A DNA stretch of 64,000 bases from Clostridiaceae bacterium (GTDB lineage: Bacteria; Bacillota; Clostridia; Saccharofermentanales; Saccharofermentanaceae): positions 1 through 64,000 of the forward strand of contig JAAYCT010000012.1 in NCBI GenBank assembly GCA_012729635.1, in the 5' to 3' direction. Below the pieces are notes generated by a model, which searched no databases, was not told the DNA's origin, and saw nothing but the letters and a program-made list of their open reading frames with translations. A program made the translations under genes and the position numbers. Below, piece by piece: positions 18,188-27,579 of this stretch. Numbering within the stretch: the first letter of the stretch is position 1; every line of letters begins with the position of its first letter.

Positions 18188-19531
18188 GTGGAAAACGAAA
18201 CGAGGAAATCCGAAAATGCTGTATCGGCGGTGTTCCGAAAGCCTTGGATGAGCATTGTATGGTTCGTTTTTGTCTTGCTTGTATTGTATTATCCCGGGTT
18301 TACGATTCAAGAGAAACTCGGAATGGTCGGATTGGCCATCACCGAACTAATGATTCTGGCGATGGCTCTTATACCGATTTTTATCTCAAAGCAAAAACTT
18401 TCCGATGTTTTTCCGGTTAAAAAGCCCGCATTTCGTCACGTCATCGGAGTCGTTCTTTTATGGATCGGTGCGTTTCTGGTCGTGATGGTCGTAAACATCA
18501 TTTCGTTTTCGTTATTCCCCGAACCCATGCGTCAAATGAATGAGGTAATGGGGAAGACATTTTCAAGCGTCTCCGTTATTGCCTCGATCCTGATTGTCAG
18601 CGTGATGCCGGCAATATGTGAAGAGGCGCTTCACAGAGGCTATATTCAATCCACCATGAGAGGCATTCGACGGGATTGGGTGGTCGTTCTGATTATGGGC
18701 GTTCTTTTCGGGGTGTTTCATATGTATCCTCTTCGTTTTGCGGGTACCGCACTGCTCGGTGCCGTATTGTCGTATATCATGATTAAGACACGAAACATCA
18801 TCTACCCCGCGTTCATGCACCTCATCCACAATCTGGTGCCGATTTTGATCGCTTTTTGGCTGTATGGCGATGGTGCCGAGGTTTCGACGACCGGGGATAT
18901 TTCTTCCGGGCAGGCGGGTAATTTGTTGGTTATCGGTTCCGTTGTTTTGGTTTCCTGTGTGGCACCGCTTCTCATCGCGGGCGGTGCGTCTCTTTTGCGC
19001 AAGAAAATTCGTGCGGAGGAGGATCCCGAGGGCAAGAAGGAGTGGAACCGGAAAAAGCTCCGCGTGATTATTGTTGCGGTCTTCCTGTCGGGTGTTCTTT
19101 TTATCGGCGGTATGGTCATGGTCTTTATCGGAAGCCTCTCGGGAATGACGCTTCAGGTGTCGGAGCAATTCAGTCTGACCCGGGCTTCGGATCCGAAGGA
19201 ATACGCCGTGGAAGTGAAGGCCGAAGGGAAATACCTTTTGCAGTACGACCTTGAAACGGATAAAGGCTTGCTTGTCTTCGAGATGTTTGACGAATCCGGG
19301 GAGCGTCAGACATTCTTTTTCGCCGACAAAGTTTTCGGAAACAAAACGCTTGATCTAGATGCCGGTACCCATACGATACGCATCAGCGTTATGGACGAAG
19401 ATATGAAATCGTTCTGCGCGGAGAACGGAATCGAATACGTACAGGATAATTTTGCAGACCTGACACTTCCGGCGAATGAAAATGACCCCGTACAAATCCG
19501 TGTGACAATGACCATGATTATGACCGGGTGA
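18188..19531 (+). CDS. CPBP-family intramembrane metalloprotease with C-terminal external domain
   Basis: This is a 447-residue protein. GTG 18188 is chosen because GGAGGG lies 7 bases upstream; ATG 18158 overlaps a likely -10 (TACAAT). CPBP (Abi) motifs are EEALHRGYIQ (EExxxR), FGVFHMYP and HLIHNLVP, spaced as in the family. About eight helices precede an additional membrane helix near residue 300. A roughly 120-residue C-terminal domain follows, which looks like a beta-sandwich of the kind that measures small ligands. Typical CPBP proteins end after the protease core. It ends 14 bases inside the convergent GNAT gene. Confidence 0.85.
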   Translation: MENETRKSENAVSAVFRKPWMSIVWFVFVLLVLYYPGFTIQEKLGMVGLAITELMILAMALIPIFISKQKLSDVFPVKKPAFRHVIGVVLLWIGAFLVVMVVNIISFSLFPEPMRQMNEVMGKTFSSVSVIASILIVSVMPAICEEALHRGYIQSTMRGIRRDWVVVLIMGVLFGVFHMYPLRFAGTALLGAVLSYIMIKTRNIIYPAFMHLIHNLVPILIAFWLYGDGAEVSTTGDISSGQAGNLLVIGSVVLVSCVAPLLIAGGASLLRKKIRAEEDPEGKKEWNRKKLRVIIVAVFLSGVLFIGGMVMVFIGSLSGMTLQVSEQFSLTRASDPKEYAVEVKAEGKYLLQYDLETDKGLLVFEMFDESGERQTFFFADKVFGNKTLDLDAGTHTIRISVMDEDMKSFCAENGIEYVQDNFADLTLPANENDPVQIRVTMTMIMTG

Positions 19532-20504
19532 GTTTTCGTTCCAGCGATTTTCGCATCAAAACCGCCTCCCCGTAAGGGGACGCAAAGGTGCGCACGGCTT
19601 CGAAATCAAATTTCCGATAAAGGGGTTCGGCATCTTCGGTCACCAGAAATAATTCTTTGCATCCGAGTCGCATCGCCTCATCAATCAAGCGGTCAATCAG
19701 TGCCATCGAGATGTCCTTCCCGCGATGGAAGGGATGAACGTAAAGCGACGCGAGCCAAGGTCCGATATCGGATATCCCGTGATCCGATTTCCACAGACTG
19801 ACCATGCCCGCGGGCTTAAAATCATGAACGGCGATCAGACTCAAAGGGATTTCATGTCCGGCGGATCCGGTGAATTTTTCCAGCGAAGCATTCAGAGATC
19901 CCTCGGCCTGAGAGCCCCATTGCCCGAATGCCCAACTCGCGCAGGCGGGGATGAATTCCGGGCGGTCGGCAAGCAAAGCGATTTCGAGTTTTTCATCTTT
20001 TCGCACCCGATAGAGGAAATGCGGCATGTTCACGCCGCGATAATGCTTTACAAAGTATTTTGTGCAGAACATTCCGAGTCGTTTTGCGACTGCGCGCGAA
20101 GGAAGATTGGTGCAGCGGATAATCGAGAAGAGTTCATCGGCTTGAAGGCTTGAAAAAGCGTAATCTCTGACGGCCGCGGCCGCTTCCGTTGCGTAGCCAC
20201 GGTGCCAGTATTCCTTTTGAAATAAGTATCCGATCTCAAGAACCGGCTTTTCAAAGGGAGTCTGATCGGTAATACCGCATTGTCCGATCATCCTTCCGGT
20301 TTCTTTTAGTATTACCGCCCAAAGTCCGTAGCCGTTTTGACGGTAAGAGGTTTGCATTTTATCAAACCAGGAGATCACCTCATCGTCTTGAAAAGCGCCG
20401 TTATAGGCGTACATCACCTCTTCGTCCTGAAGGAGGATGCGAAGACCCGGCAAGTCATCGCGCGTCATTTCCCGAAGAAGAAGTCTTCCGGTTTCAATCC
20501 TCAT
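19518..20504 (-). CDS. Double GNAT acetyltransferase (RimJ/RimL-like plus second GNAT)
   Basis: This is a 328-residue protein from ATG 20504, with AAGGAG 11 bases upstream; an in-frame start at 20573 lacks support. Residues 1 to about 160 are a RimJ/RimL-type GNAT (ETGRLLLREMTRDDL, IGQCGITDQ, LEIGYLFQKEYWHRGYATEA). Residues about 175-325 are a second GNAT (YVHPFHRGKDISMALIDRLI, LFLVTEDAEPLYRKFDFE). RimJ-type domains acetylate protein or peptide N-termini or small amines; the substrate cannot be told here. The 3' end overlaps the CPBP gene tail-to-tail by 14 bases. Confidence 0.85.
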   Translation of the reverse strand: MRIETGRLLLREMTRDDLPGLRILLQDEEVMYAYNGAFQDDEVISWFDKMQTSYRQNGYGLWAVILKETGRMIGQCGITDQTPFEKPVLEIGYLFQKEYWHRGYATEAAAAVRDYAFSSLQADELFSIIRCTNLPSRAVAKRLGMFCTKYFVKHYRGVNMPHFLYRVRKDEKLEIALLADRPEFIPACASWAFGQWGSQAEGSLNASLEKFTGSAGHEIPLSLIAVHDFKPAGMVSLWKSDHGISDIGPWLASLYVHPFHRGKDISMALIDRLIDEAMRLGCKELFLVTEDAEPLYRKFDFEAVRTFASPYGEAVLMRKSLERKLTRS

Positions 20505-20632
20505 ATCGGATGTTTCTCCTTTCCGTGAAAAACCGTTGAAAAGGTCAAGGTGAATCCATAACGATTTTATCACATCAAATTCTTGGTTTTATCCGTAATC
20601 GCCAAATCAAGCGCGCGAAATGATTTATGACC

Positions 20633-23524
20633 TCAATTCCCGTAGTACGGCTCGCACGGCGGAGAAACGGTTGAAAACACAATCACCGGATCTTGGTCAT
20701 AGATGAATACATCATCTCGGAGATCGTTCGTTCCGGATACTCCCTGTTGCGCGGCCAGAACCTCCTGAGATGGAATGTTGAAGGTGATTGTGGCCGTAAA
20801 TTTACAGTTGCCCAAGGATCCGTCATAATAACCCTTCCAACCCGGCATGTTGTTCGGGTTGGGGCGCAGATAGACGCGAATAAACGTTGATGTGCTTGGC
20901 TTGAGAGCAGGAATGGGGAGGAGAACCGTCTCGTACATACCCCAGCCGGATTTGCCTACGGGGTAATAGGAGATTCGAAGTTCGCCGGTCGGACTGGTGT
21001 TTTTCTGATTATTATAGATTTGTATATCTACATATGCGGGACGATACATGGCTTGTTTTGACGGCTGTAAGTAATCGACATTCAATGGATTGACACCGCT
21101 TATATCCCCAAGTTTCTTCATTTCTTCCGTGATGGTGTGGGAGACCTGATTTTTAACATCCTGCGGTAACTCGTCTACGGGGATTCCAAGCTCCGCAGAC
21201 GCCGTTTCATAGGCGATTTTCAGACAGTAATCCATTCCCGTCTCGGATAACTCCGTAAAATTCGGCAGGCTCGGGGGTATCCCGACGGATGCCAGTCCAT
21301 AATCGATCAGACCGGTTACGGCTTTTCGTAAAAACTTCTGCGCATCCTCTCCGAGAAATTCAAAACGGTCCACGATGATACTGACGACGGTCGTCTTTAA
21401 GTCGGAATATGCCGTCCGGATTCCTTCGTATATGTCCTCCAAAAGACTGAGATAGTCGGACCAAATTTTCGCCCATCCGCTTTTTTCTTTCAGCGACAAG
21501 TGAAACCATGCCCCCGGGGGAAGCATACGGTCGAGAACTTCCTGATACTGCTCCCGTGTCGTATTGGGATACAGATGCATATGCAGATCGTAGGGTAGCA
21601 GAAAGTCCCCGGTTTTATTATTTTTGATGCTGAAGCACAATTCTTCCGCCTGAATCGGTCGGGTCACTTCGTAATATTTATCGTATTCGGGAACAGCCCA
21701 ACGTGGCGGGATGTACCGATGAAAGTCTACGGAAGGAAGACCCGTCTTCACGACAACTTCCTCGGGAGGAAGAGATAAGGGAGGCACGTCCAATACAAAG
21801 AGCTCGCTGTCGCCCGTGTAATAGAGTGTAGCTGTCTCGGATACGATCGGGATCACCGTGCCCGGATCATCACCCGGAATGTAATAAACGATACGGAGAT
21901 AGTACGTGATCGTGTCCTTGCCGAGCTCGGATAGAGTCGGAGCAAATTTAGAAAAATCGACGTAATAGTAACCGGAATAAACACTGTGTGCCGGACTCGT
22001 TTCTTTCTTGCTGAATACAAGCCCGTCCGGGTTTCTTAATTGAGCCAATCCGGACTTGAACGGTACAGACGCGATCTGAAAATCGCTTTCCACACGATTT
22101 GCGCTCATATTACCCAGCGAAAATGTCCAAACGGGCTCTTCGCCGGCATAGATTACTTTCGACTTGCCTCCTACCGGCACGAATTGATTCTCGTTATTGC
22201 CGGCCTTTTCGAACATGTATATTTCCGGCGGTTCGGGAAGATTTTCCGCATGCGGCATCAGGTCGGAGACCGGGTCAATGCCCGGTGTCCCGTACAATAC
22301 CAGAAAATCCGACGAGGTCACGCCGATTATTTTCGAGTCCTTGTCGAGAAGAATAGCCCGAATATATAAAGGATACTGTGACATGGGAAGCAGTGTATGA
22401 TTTTCTCCGAGCGAAAAAGAATCGCCGCTGTTCTCTCCGGCCGACCCCGCATCCGAATCGCTCCCCGATATTGCATTCATGATCGCGGAAAAATCCAATT
22501 TGAATTCGAAACGGCCGGGTTCGATTTTTCCCTCGGCCAACAATCCGGCGGGTTTTTCGACGGCATAATCCACCCCGCACGGGAAGGGCACACGACTGAT
22601 TTGCCATACGATGTGATCTGCCGAGGAGCTCTCATTCTCCACCTGAAACCATCGCGCGGCCGTGACGCCGGGTATAATCATTGCACCGTCTTCTTCAATA
22701 TATTTCGGCGGCAAAGTCGGCGTTGCAGTGGGCGTCGGTGTGGATGTCGGCGGTGCCGATACCCGGAAAACGGGAGACAGGTTATACCACATAAAATTAT
22801 TGCCGATATAGGCATCAACACGGAAAACGCAACTTGAAGAAACCACGGACGGGATCGTAAGGTCGTACGTACCGTTGTTTTCAATACCGCTTGCGATTGT
22901 CGAAAAAGTCTTGCCTCCGTCACTGCTGAAGTAAATATTAATGGAGATTGTTCTTCCCGAATCGATGCTCCATTTGAGCGTAAACGAAGATCCGACGATC
23001 CATTCAGCGTCGGCTGCAGGTGTTTCGATGTTAATGATGTCCGATGGATTGGTACCCGGAAGATCCTCAACACGGATTACATCCGTAAAAATCGGCACGG
23101 AAGGGATCGGAACGATCGACAGATCCGGAATAAGCGGCAAAAATTCGGTCGGTGACGTTGAAGGTTCCGTCATTTCGGCGATATCCGGGAGGATCGATCC
23201 GTCGGGTGCCGGCGGACGACCGTAACCGTCCGAAATAAGAAGTTTGGCGGAATCGGAACAGTCATAGGAAGGAACACCCTCGAATGTCAGTTCTCTGTCC
23301 GTGAAGTCCTCGGGGGCAACCACTTCGGCCATTACTTTTTCGGCTTCCGCTATTTCTTCGGACCAATCCTTTGTAGTCGATGTTCCGGAAATTTCATCGG
23401 TCGATCCGTCGGTCGACGATTTTCCGGAGCACCGAAGAGCCAGAAAAAGAATCAGAATCAGGATCAGTAACATGCCCGAAACAGCAATGATCAAATGAAC
23501 TTTTTTATTGTATCGTATCTTCAT
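20633..23524 (-). CDS. Large exported membrane-anchored protein with Kre9/Ser-Thr-anchor-like domain
   Basis: This is a 963-residue protein. An N-terminal helix (about 10-32) with a positive flank anchors it; the rest should be outside. A low-complexity Pro/Ser stretch follows. Near residues 160-257 lies an Ig-like domain with IVGSSFTLKWSIDSG, INIYFSSDGGKTFSTIASGI, YDLTIPSVVSSSCVFRV, which matches the Kre9/KNH 'Ser-Thr-rich anchor' fold found in bacterial surface proteins. A Thr-Pro linker (PPTSTPTPTATPTLPP) separates it from about 690 residues with no family recognised. No LPXTG or lipobox is seen. A divergent 250-base intergenic region separates it from the J-like gene. Confidence 0.75.
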   Translation of the reverse strand: MKIRYNKKVHLIIAVSGMLLILILILFLALRCSGKSSTDGSTDEISGTSTTKDWSEEIAEAEKVMAEVVAPEDFTDRELTFEGVPSYDCSDSAKLLISDGYGRPPAPDGSILPDIAEMTEPSTSPTEFLPLIPDLSIVPIPSVPIFTDVIRVEDLPGTNPSDIINIETPAADAEWIVGSSFTLKWSIDSGRTISINIYFSSDGGKTFSTIASGIENNGTYDLTIPSVVSSSCVFRVDAYIGNNFMWYNLSPVFRVSAPPTSTPTPTATPTLPPKYIEEDGAMIIPGVTAARWFQVENESSSADHIVWQISRVPFPCGVDYAVEKPAGLLAEGKIEPGRFEFKLDFSAIMNAISGSDSDAGSAGENSGDSFSLGENHTLLPMSQYPLYIRAILLDKDSKIIGVTSSDFLVLYGTPGIDPVSDLMPHAENLPEPPEIYMFEKAGNNENQFVPVGGKSKVIYAGEEPVWTFSLGNMSANRVESDFQIASVPFKSGLAQLRNPDGLVFSKKETSPAHSVYSGYYYVDFSKFAPTLSELGKDTITYYLRIVYYIPGDDPGTVIPIVSETATLYYTGDSELFVLDVPPLSLPPEEVVVKTGLPSVDFHRYIPPRWAVPEYDKYYEVTRPIQAEELCFSIKNNKTGDFLLPYDLHMHLYPNTTREQYQEVLDRMLPPGAWFHLSLKEKSGWAKIWSDYLSLLEDIYEGIRTAYSDLKTTVVSIIVDRFEFLGEDAQKFLRKAVTGLIDYGLASVGIPPSLPNFTELSETGMDYCLKIAYETASAELGIPVDELPQDVKNQVSHTITEEMKKLGDISGVNPLNVDYLQPSKQAMYRPAYVDIQIYNNQKNTSPTGELRISYYPVGKSGWGMYETVLLPIPALKPSTSTFIRVYLRPNPNNMPGWKGYYDGSLGNCKFTATITFNIPSQEVLAAQQGVSGTNDLRDDVFIYDQDPVIVFSTVSPPCEPYYGN

Positions 23525-23774
23525 AGATATACCCGATGCTTTCTTCTTCTGCGGTGCGAAGTAAATACATATTTTATTGTCTTACATTTTCTTGACTGCG
23601 TCTATATATAAGAGAGTATCTTTGCATCATTTTCATTCGAATTATAAACGGTACTGATTTCCGTGAAGCAAAGGAAAAGCGATGAGCCGGAAACGCGGCG
23701 ATGAGAGGAGTGGCTGTCAATATGTTATAATAAAGTGTTACAAAATGTAATCCGAGAGAACGAGGCTGACGGAT

Positions 23775-25082
23775 ATGACCATGTGGGATATTCTGAAAAT
23801 CGAGAGAACAAAGGATGTTTCGGACATTCGAAACGCCTATGTGGATGTGCTGTGCGAAACAAAACCGGAAGAGTTCTCGATACCGGACTTCCTGGCTACG
23901 CACGAAGCGTACATCAGGGCATTGATTTACGCTCGTTCCGGGACGGATCCGAATTTCGAGATTCCGGAGGACCGGGGCTCGCTGAAGATTACTCGCGGAG
24001 TCATAGCGTATATGGAGCCGATCGTCCGATTACGTGAATTGACACCGCCCGACGCCTCGAAAGCACTGACTCCGCCGGAGGTTGTTTCAAGGCTTGACGA
24101 CATTGTTCGTTTCTATACGTCCATGATGGCTTTACACGATGATTTTTACAGCCGAATCGAGGTGGAAAACTGGAAGGCGCTTCTTCAGAGTGATTTGATG
24201 AGAAGTCAGACGATCATCCGATACTTGCGCTTACCCCTTTTGGCTTCCTGTGCCGCCGAGCCACTTCTGCCGCAGAACGTGTGGCTGTATCTGGACATGG
24301 TGTTTCAGTGGAGCAACCCGAATTTTCCGATGCCGAAGGATTATGCCGAGGAGATGAAGATTCTGAAAACGGAGACGGATCCGAGATGGAATCTGAGTTT
24401 TGCCCGATTCCGATTAACCAAAAAGCTCCCCGAGCGTACGCAAGTATATGATAATGAAGCGGAATCGGAAACGTGGGCATACCGAAAAGCCCGGCGTCCG
24501 TCACCGTATAATACCGATTTTGAAATGTATGCCGCATATCGGAAATTCGCACGCGACGCGATTATCGCCGGAAACGGATCCGCCGCGGAGCGGTGGTTTG
24601 TGCGCGCAGCAAACGTGTTTGACGGCGACTCGGATCTTTTCGTAATCTATTTTGATTTCATCCGGGGACTTCGCGACCGCGGGGAGTTTACAATGACCCG
24701 GGAAATGCATTTGGGGATTATCGAACGTCTGCTGGATTTTTTTCCGGAGCACGTCAACTTTTTGATCAGCCGTGCGGAGTACTACTCGGACCTGGGCCGG
24801 TTTGATAAAGCAATCGAAGAATTTAAAAAAATCGAGCTCCAATTTCCCGACAGTCTTACGGTTCTTTTCAAAATGGCCCTTGTGTATCGGGAAAGCGGTC
24901 GGGAATCGGATGCCAACCGCACACTCAAGCTGATCGAAAAACGATATAAATCCGTTCAGGAGCGCTTGCGGTCGGGTCGAAGCCACTCGTTGGACGCGGT
25001 GGCGATGCGATCCATAATGAGTGAGAATGAAGAAGTGTTTCGAACAGTAACCGGAAAGACAAAAGGAAAACCCCGCGGATAA
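23775..25082 (+). CDS. J-domain-like, TPR-containing protein (paralogue A)
   Basis: This is a 435-residue protein. The first 60 residues resemble a J domain: TMWDILKIERTKDVSDIRNAYVD... then HEAYIRALIYAR, but the HPD tripeptide needed to stimulate DnaK is missing. A conserved middle block contains RLDDIVRFYTSMMALHDDFY and SRIEVENWKALLQSD. The C-terminal third has TPR-like helices. There is no signal or membrane helix, so it is probably cytoplasmic. A clear paralogue lies convergent at 25122-26453. Function is unknown. TATAAT at 23726-23731 may be its -10. The stop codon sits in the loop of a hairpin. Confidence 0.75.
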   Translation: MTMWDILKIERTKDVSDIRNAYVDVLCETKPEEFSIPDFLATHEAYIRALIYARSGTDPNFEIPEDRGSLKITRGVIAYMEPIVRLRELTPPDASKALTPPEVVSRLDDIVRFYTSMMALHDDFYSRIEVENWKALLQSDLMRSQTIIRYLRLPLLASCAAEPLLPQNVWLYLDMVFQWSNPNFPMPKDYAEEMKILKTETDPRWNLSFARFRLTKKLPERTQVYDNEAESETWAYRKARRPSPYNTDFEMYAAYRKFARDAIIAGNGSAAERWFVRAANVFDGDSDLFVIYFDFIRGLRDRGEFTMTREMHLGIIERLLDFFPEHVNFLISRAEYYSDLGRFDKAIEEFKKIELQFPDSLTVLFKMALVYRESGRESDANRTLKLIEKRYKSVQERLRSGRSHSLDAVAMRSIMSENEEVFRTVTGKTKGKPRG

Positions 25083-25098
25083 AGATCATTCCGCGGGG
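25071..25098 (-). terminator. Terminator hairpin between convergent J-like paralogues
   Basis: CCCCGCGGA (25071-25079) pairs with TCCGCGGGG (25090-25098); the TAA of the plus-strand gene lies in the loop. Read on the minus strand the hairpin is followed by TTTTCCTTTT, a good terminator for the gene at 25122. On the plus strand the T run is weak. Confidence 0.7.
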
Positions 25099-25121
25099 CA
25101 AGCTTTGTTGCGTATCGCTTA

Positions 25122-26453
25122 TCAGCCGGCCCGGCTTTTTTTACGTACGACTGCGTCGCTTTCTTTATCCGACTTCTTTTGCTTTTCGATAAGATTCATC
25201 GCCTGTTCGTTCAGTCGAAGCTGTTCATTGACGGCGATCGGATCCACGGAGAAGCCGCGGCCGGTTTTCAATCGTTCCTGTACGGTCGGATACATCTTTT
25301 CGATTTGACGAATACATTTCTTGGCGGCGGCCGATTGACCCGCTTTTCGATACACCTCCGAAAGTTGGTAAATGACCATCAGACTATCCGGAAATTGCTC
25401 GGCCAGCTCCTTGTATTCGGCAATGGATGCGGAAGGATGCCGGCGAACGGAGTTGATTTCCGCCTTGCTTAGAAGGAACATGAAATGACCCGGGAAGAAC
25501 TCAAGCAGACGGTTCAGAATTACAAGGTGAAGATCCTTAATCGCGTTGAGTTTTCCTTCGTTTTTGATTGCGTTGAGATACTCGAAGTAAATGATATACA
25601 AATCCGGATCTTTATCGAAAATTTCCGCCGCCTTGACGAAATTGCGCTCAGCCTCCGCTTCATCCCCATCGACGATCGCATTGCGCGCGTTCATCCGATA
25701 GATCGCGTAAAGCTCATAGTCGGTTGTGTCGGGAGGAGAAATTGACATGGATCGCGCGTGATCCCACATCGGAAGAATTCGATCCGGCTTCCCTTCCGGA
25801 GTGGTTACACGCTCCTGTTTAAATAAACCGAAATTCAAATTCCATCGAGGATCAAGCTCGGTTTGAAGGGTGCGTTTTTCGTGGGCAAATTCCTTCGGGA
25901 TTGCCTGTGATGAATCGGTCCAGTGAAAGACCAAATTCAAATACACCCAAACATTTTGCGGGAGCAAAGGATTCGCGCAGCAAGCCCGGAGGATGGGCAG
26001 ACGAAGAAAACGGACAACCCGCGGGATGCAAAGAAATTCGCTTTGGAGGAGATCCCGCCAGTTTTTGACATCGATCCGGCCGTAGAAGTCATCATGCAAG
26101 GCCATCATGGAAGTCATGAAATACACAATATCATCCAAACGTGAGACGATTTCCTTGGGAAGCTCATCTTCGCTTTCCCGGAGAACGGAGCGTCGAATTT
26201 TGAGGATCTCATTCAAGTAACCGTTTACCTCGGCGGTAAGACACATCGATCGGTCGTTCGGATCGATATCGTCTACTTCGATAAGCCCGGTTCGTGCATA
26301 TCGGAGAGCTTTCAAATAGGCTTCTCTCATCACCAGAAAACCCTCTTCCGAGTAATACTGCACCTTGACGGAACAAAAATTATCTACGAAGGCCTTTCGT
26401 ATTTGCGGAATGCTGTTGGTTTTCGGCAAATCCAGTATTTCCCATATTTTCAT
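25122..26453 (-). CDS. J-domain-like, TPR-containing protein (paralogue B)
   Basis: This is a 443-residue protein from ATG 26453, with CGGAGGA upstream; the longer frame to 26537 has no support. The N-terminus KIWEILDLPKTNSIPQIRKA...REAYLKALRYAR is J-like without HPD. Shared with paralogue A are SRLDDIVYFMTSMMALHDDFYG, KNWRDLLQSE, PLLPQNVWVYLNLVFHW and LDPRWNLNF, then TPR helices with FPDSLMVIYQLSEVYRK and PTVQERLKTGR. A basic tail (KKQKSDKES... KKSRAG) follows that paralogue A largely lacks. The pair face each other across a shared terminator. The partner or client protein is unknown. Confidence 0.75.
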   Translation of the reverse strand: MKIWEILDLPKTNSIPQIRKAFVDNFCSVKVQYYSEEGFLVMREAYLKALRYARTGLIEVDDIDPNDRSMCLTAEVNGYLNEILKIRRSVLRESEDELPKEIVSRLDDIVYFMTSMMALHDDFYGRIDVKNWRDLLQSEFLCIPRVVRFLRLPILRACCANPLLPQNVWVYLNLVFHWTDSSQAIPKEFAHEKRTLQTELDPRWNLNFGLFKQERVTTPEGKPDRILPMWDHARSMSISPPDTTDYELYAIYRMNARNAIVDGDEAEAERNFVKAAEIFDKDPDLYIIYFEYLNAIKNEGKLNAIKDLHLVILNRLLEFFPGHFMFLLSKAEINSVRRHPSASIAEYKELAEQFPDSLMVIYQLSEVYRKAGQSAAAKKCIRQIEKMYPTVQERLKTGRGFSVDPIAVNEQLRLNEQAMNLIEKQKKSDKESDAVVRKKSRAG

Positions 26454-26779
26454 TGTATCCGTCCTCCGATTCTGTTTCGACCCAAACGCCGCTCCGGCGA
26501 AAGCATATGTCTTGTGTTTTTCGTGTAAGGGGATCATGTCGTTCGGAACTCCCTCACTAAAATAATAACGGCTTTATGTGAAGGTGCAGTGAATGACTCT
26601 TGGCCAAACCGTGTTCACAAAGTTACTAAATGTTAATTTTTTATGTAAATTGATATCGTCAAATCGATTCAAATTCGTTTTTCTGTGGTATTTTATTAAT
26701 ATTCGTGTGAAAAAATGAAGAAAATTCAAAAAACGCATGAGGGATTTTCCGATTTCATTACGTTAATCAGGAGGGTATT
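26454..26779 (+). other. AT-rich divergent intergenic region
   Basis: This stretch of 326 bases separates the starts of J-like paralogue B (minus) and the lipoprotein gene (plus). It is visibly A+T-rich, especially 26620-26760. AGGAGG at 26770-26775 is the ribosome site of the lipoprotein. No well-spaced promoter or RNA structure stands out. Confidence 0.5.
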
Positions 26780-27556
26780 ATGAAAAAAATTCGACTCATT
26801 TCGCTGTTGTTGATCGTTACTTTCGTTATTTCGGTGCTTTGCTCCTGCGAAGCGCTCGATTCGATAATGGATCTTTTGGGCGTCACTGAGAATGACGCTC
26901 TTAAAGGAGACGATTACATTTTTTACAGTAATGAAAAAAGAAGTGAAGTAATGAAGGAGTTTATCGGCAAAAAGGTTGACCAGGCAAAGGCAGATGTGCT
27001 TCTTGACAGTATTGAGCTTTCCTATGACTCCATTGAGGGTAAGGCCGATACCTATGAATTTTCCGTAGAGAACCTGGACGAGGAGTACTTATTCAACGGT
27101 GTCGTTTCGCTGATCGGAAACGACGAGGAGTTTACCGTTAACGTTGAAATGCTTCCCAACGATTGGTATGAGTACTTTGAGCTTGAACTAGAGGGCGAGC
27201 CCGAGGATTACGAATACTTCGCGGAGGGCGATTTCTACGAGTGGTCGAAAGAGATTCCGATGGATTACGAATTTTGGTTTGATGCCGAGGGGCTGGAGAA
27301 TTTTGAGGATGCGATCATTGTTTCCGTCGATGATCTGGACCTCGAGGTCGTGGAGGACTTTGCTTCGTACCTTTATATCATCGATTCGATCTATAATTAC
27401 GACAATTTCACCTATTTATTCCATACGGAACAGGATTATGTTCCGGGAAATAAGGAATGCGAGTATATTTTGGAAATGGATCTCGATAACCAAACGGCAA
27501 CGATTCTGATGAACGAGCCCGGAGAGGAGCCGACCGAGAAGATATTGACTTTTTAG
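26780..27556 (+). CDS. Very acidic predicted lipoprotein
   Basis: This is a 258-residue protein of unknown function. A signal peptide (KKIRLISLLLIVTFVISV) ends in LCSC, a plausible lipobox, so it is probably lipid-anchored at the outer face of the membrane. The mature part is rich in Asp, Glu, Tyr and Phe with few basic residues. Repeated short strands such as EYFELELEGEPEDYEYF suggest a beta-rich fold. AGGAGG precedes ATG 26780. The -35 element of the T-box promoter lies inside its last codons. Confidence 0.7.
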   Translation: MKKIRLISLLLIVTFVISVLCSCEALDSIMDLLGVTENDALKGDDYIFYSNEKRSEVMKEFIGKKVDQAKADVLLDSIELSYDSIEGKADTYEFSVENLDEEYLFNGVVSLIGNDEEFTVNVEMLPNDWYEYFELELEGEPEDYEYFAEGDFYEWSKEIPMDYEFWFDAEGLENFEDAIIVSVDDLDLEVVEDFASYLYIIDSIYNYDNFTYLFHTEQDYVPGNKECEYILEMDLDNQTATILMNEPGEEPTEKILTF

Positions 27557-27573
27557 CCTCAAACGAGCATAAT
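27545..27573 (+). promoter_or_regulatory. Promoter of the aromatic amino acid operon
   Basis: TTGACT (27545-27550), a 17-base spacer and CATAAT (27568-27573) give a good sigma-A promoter. It overlaps the 3' end of the lipoprotein gene. Predicted transcription start is near 27580, just ahead of the T-box leader. Confidence 0.75.
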
Positions 27574-27579
27574 CGGATT

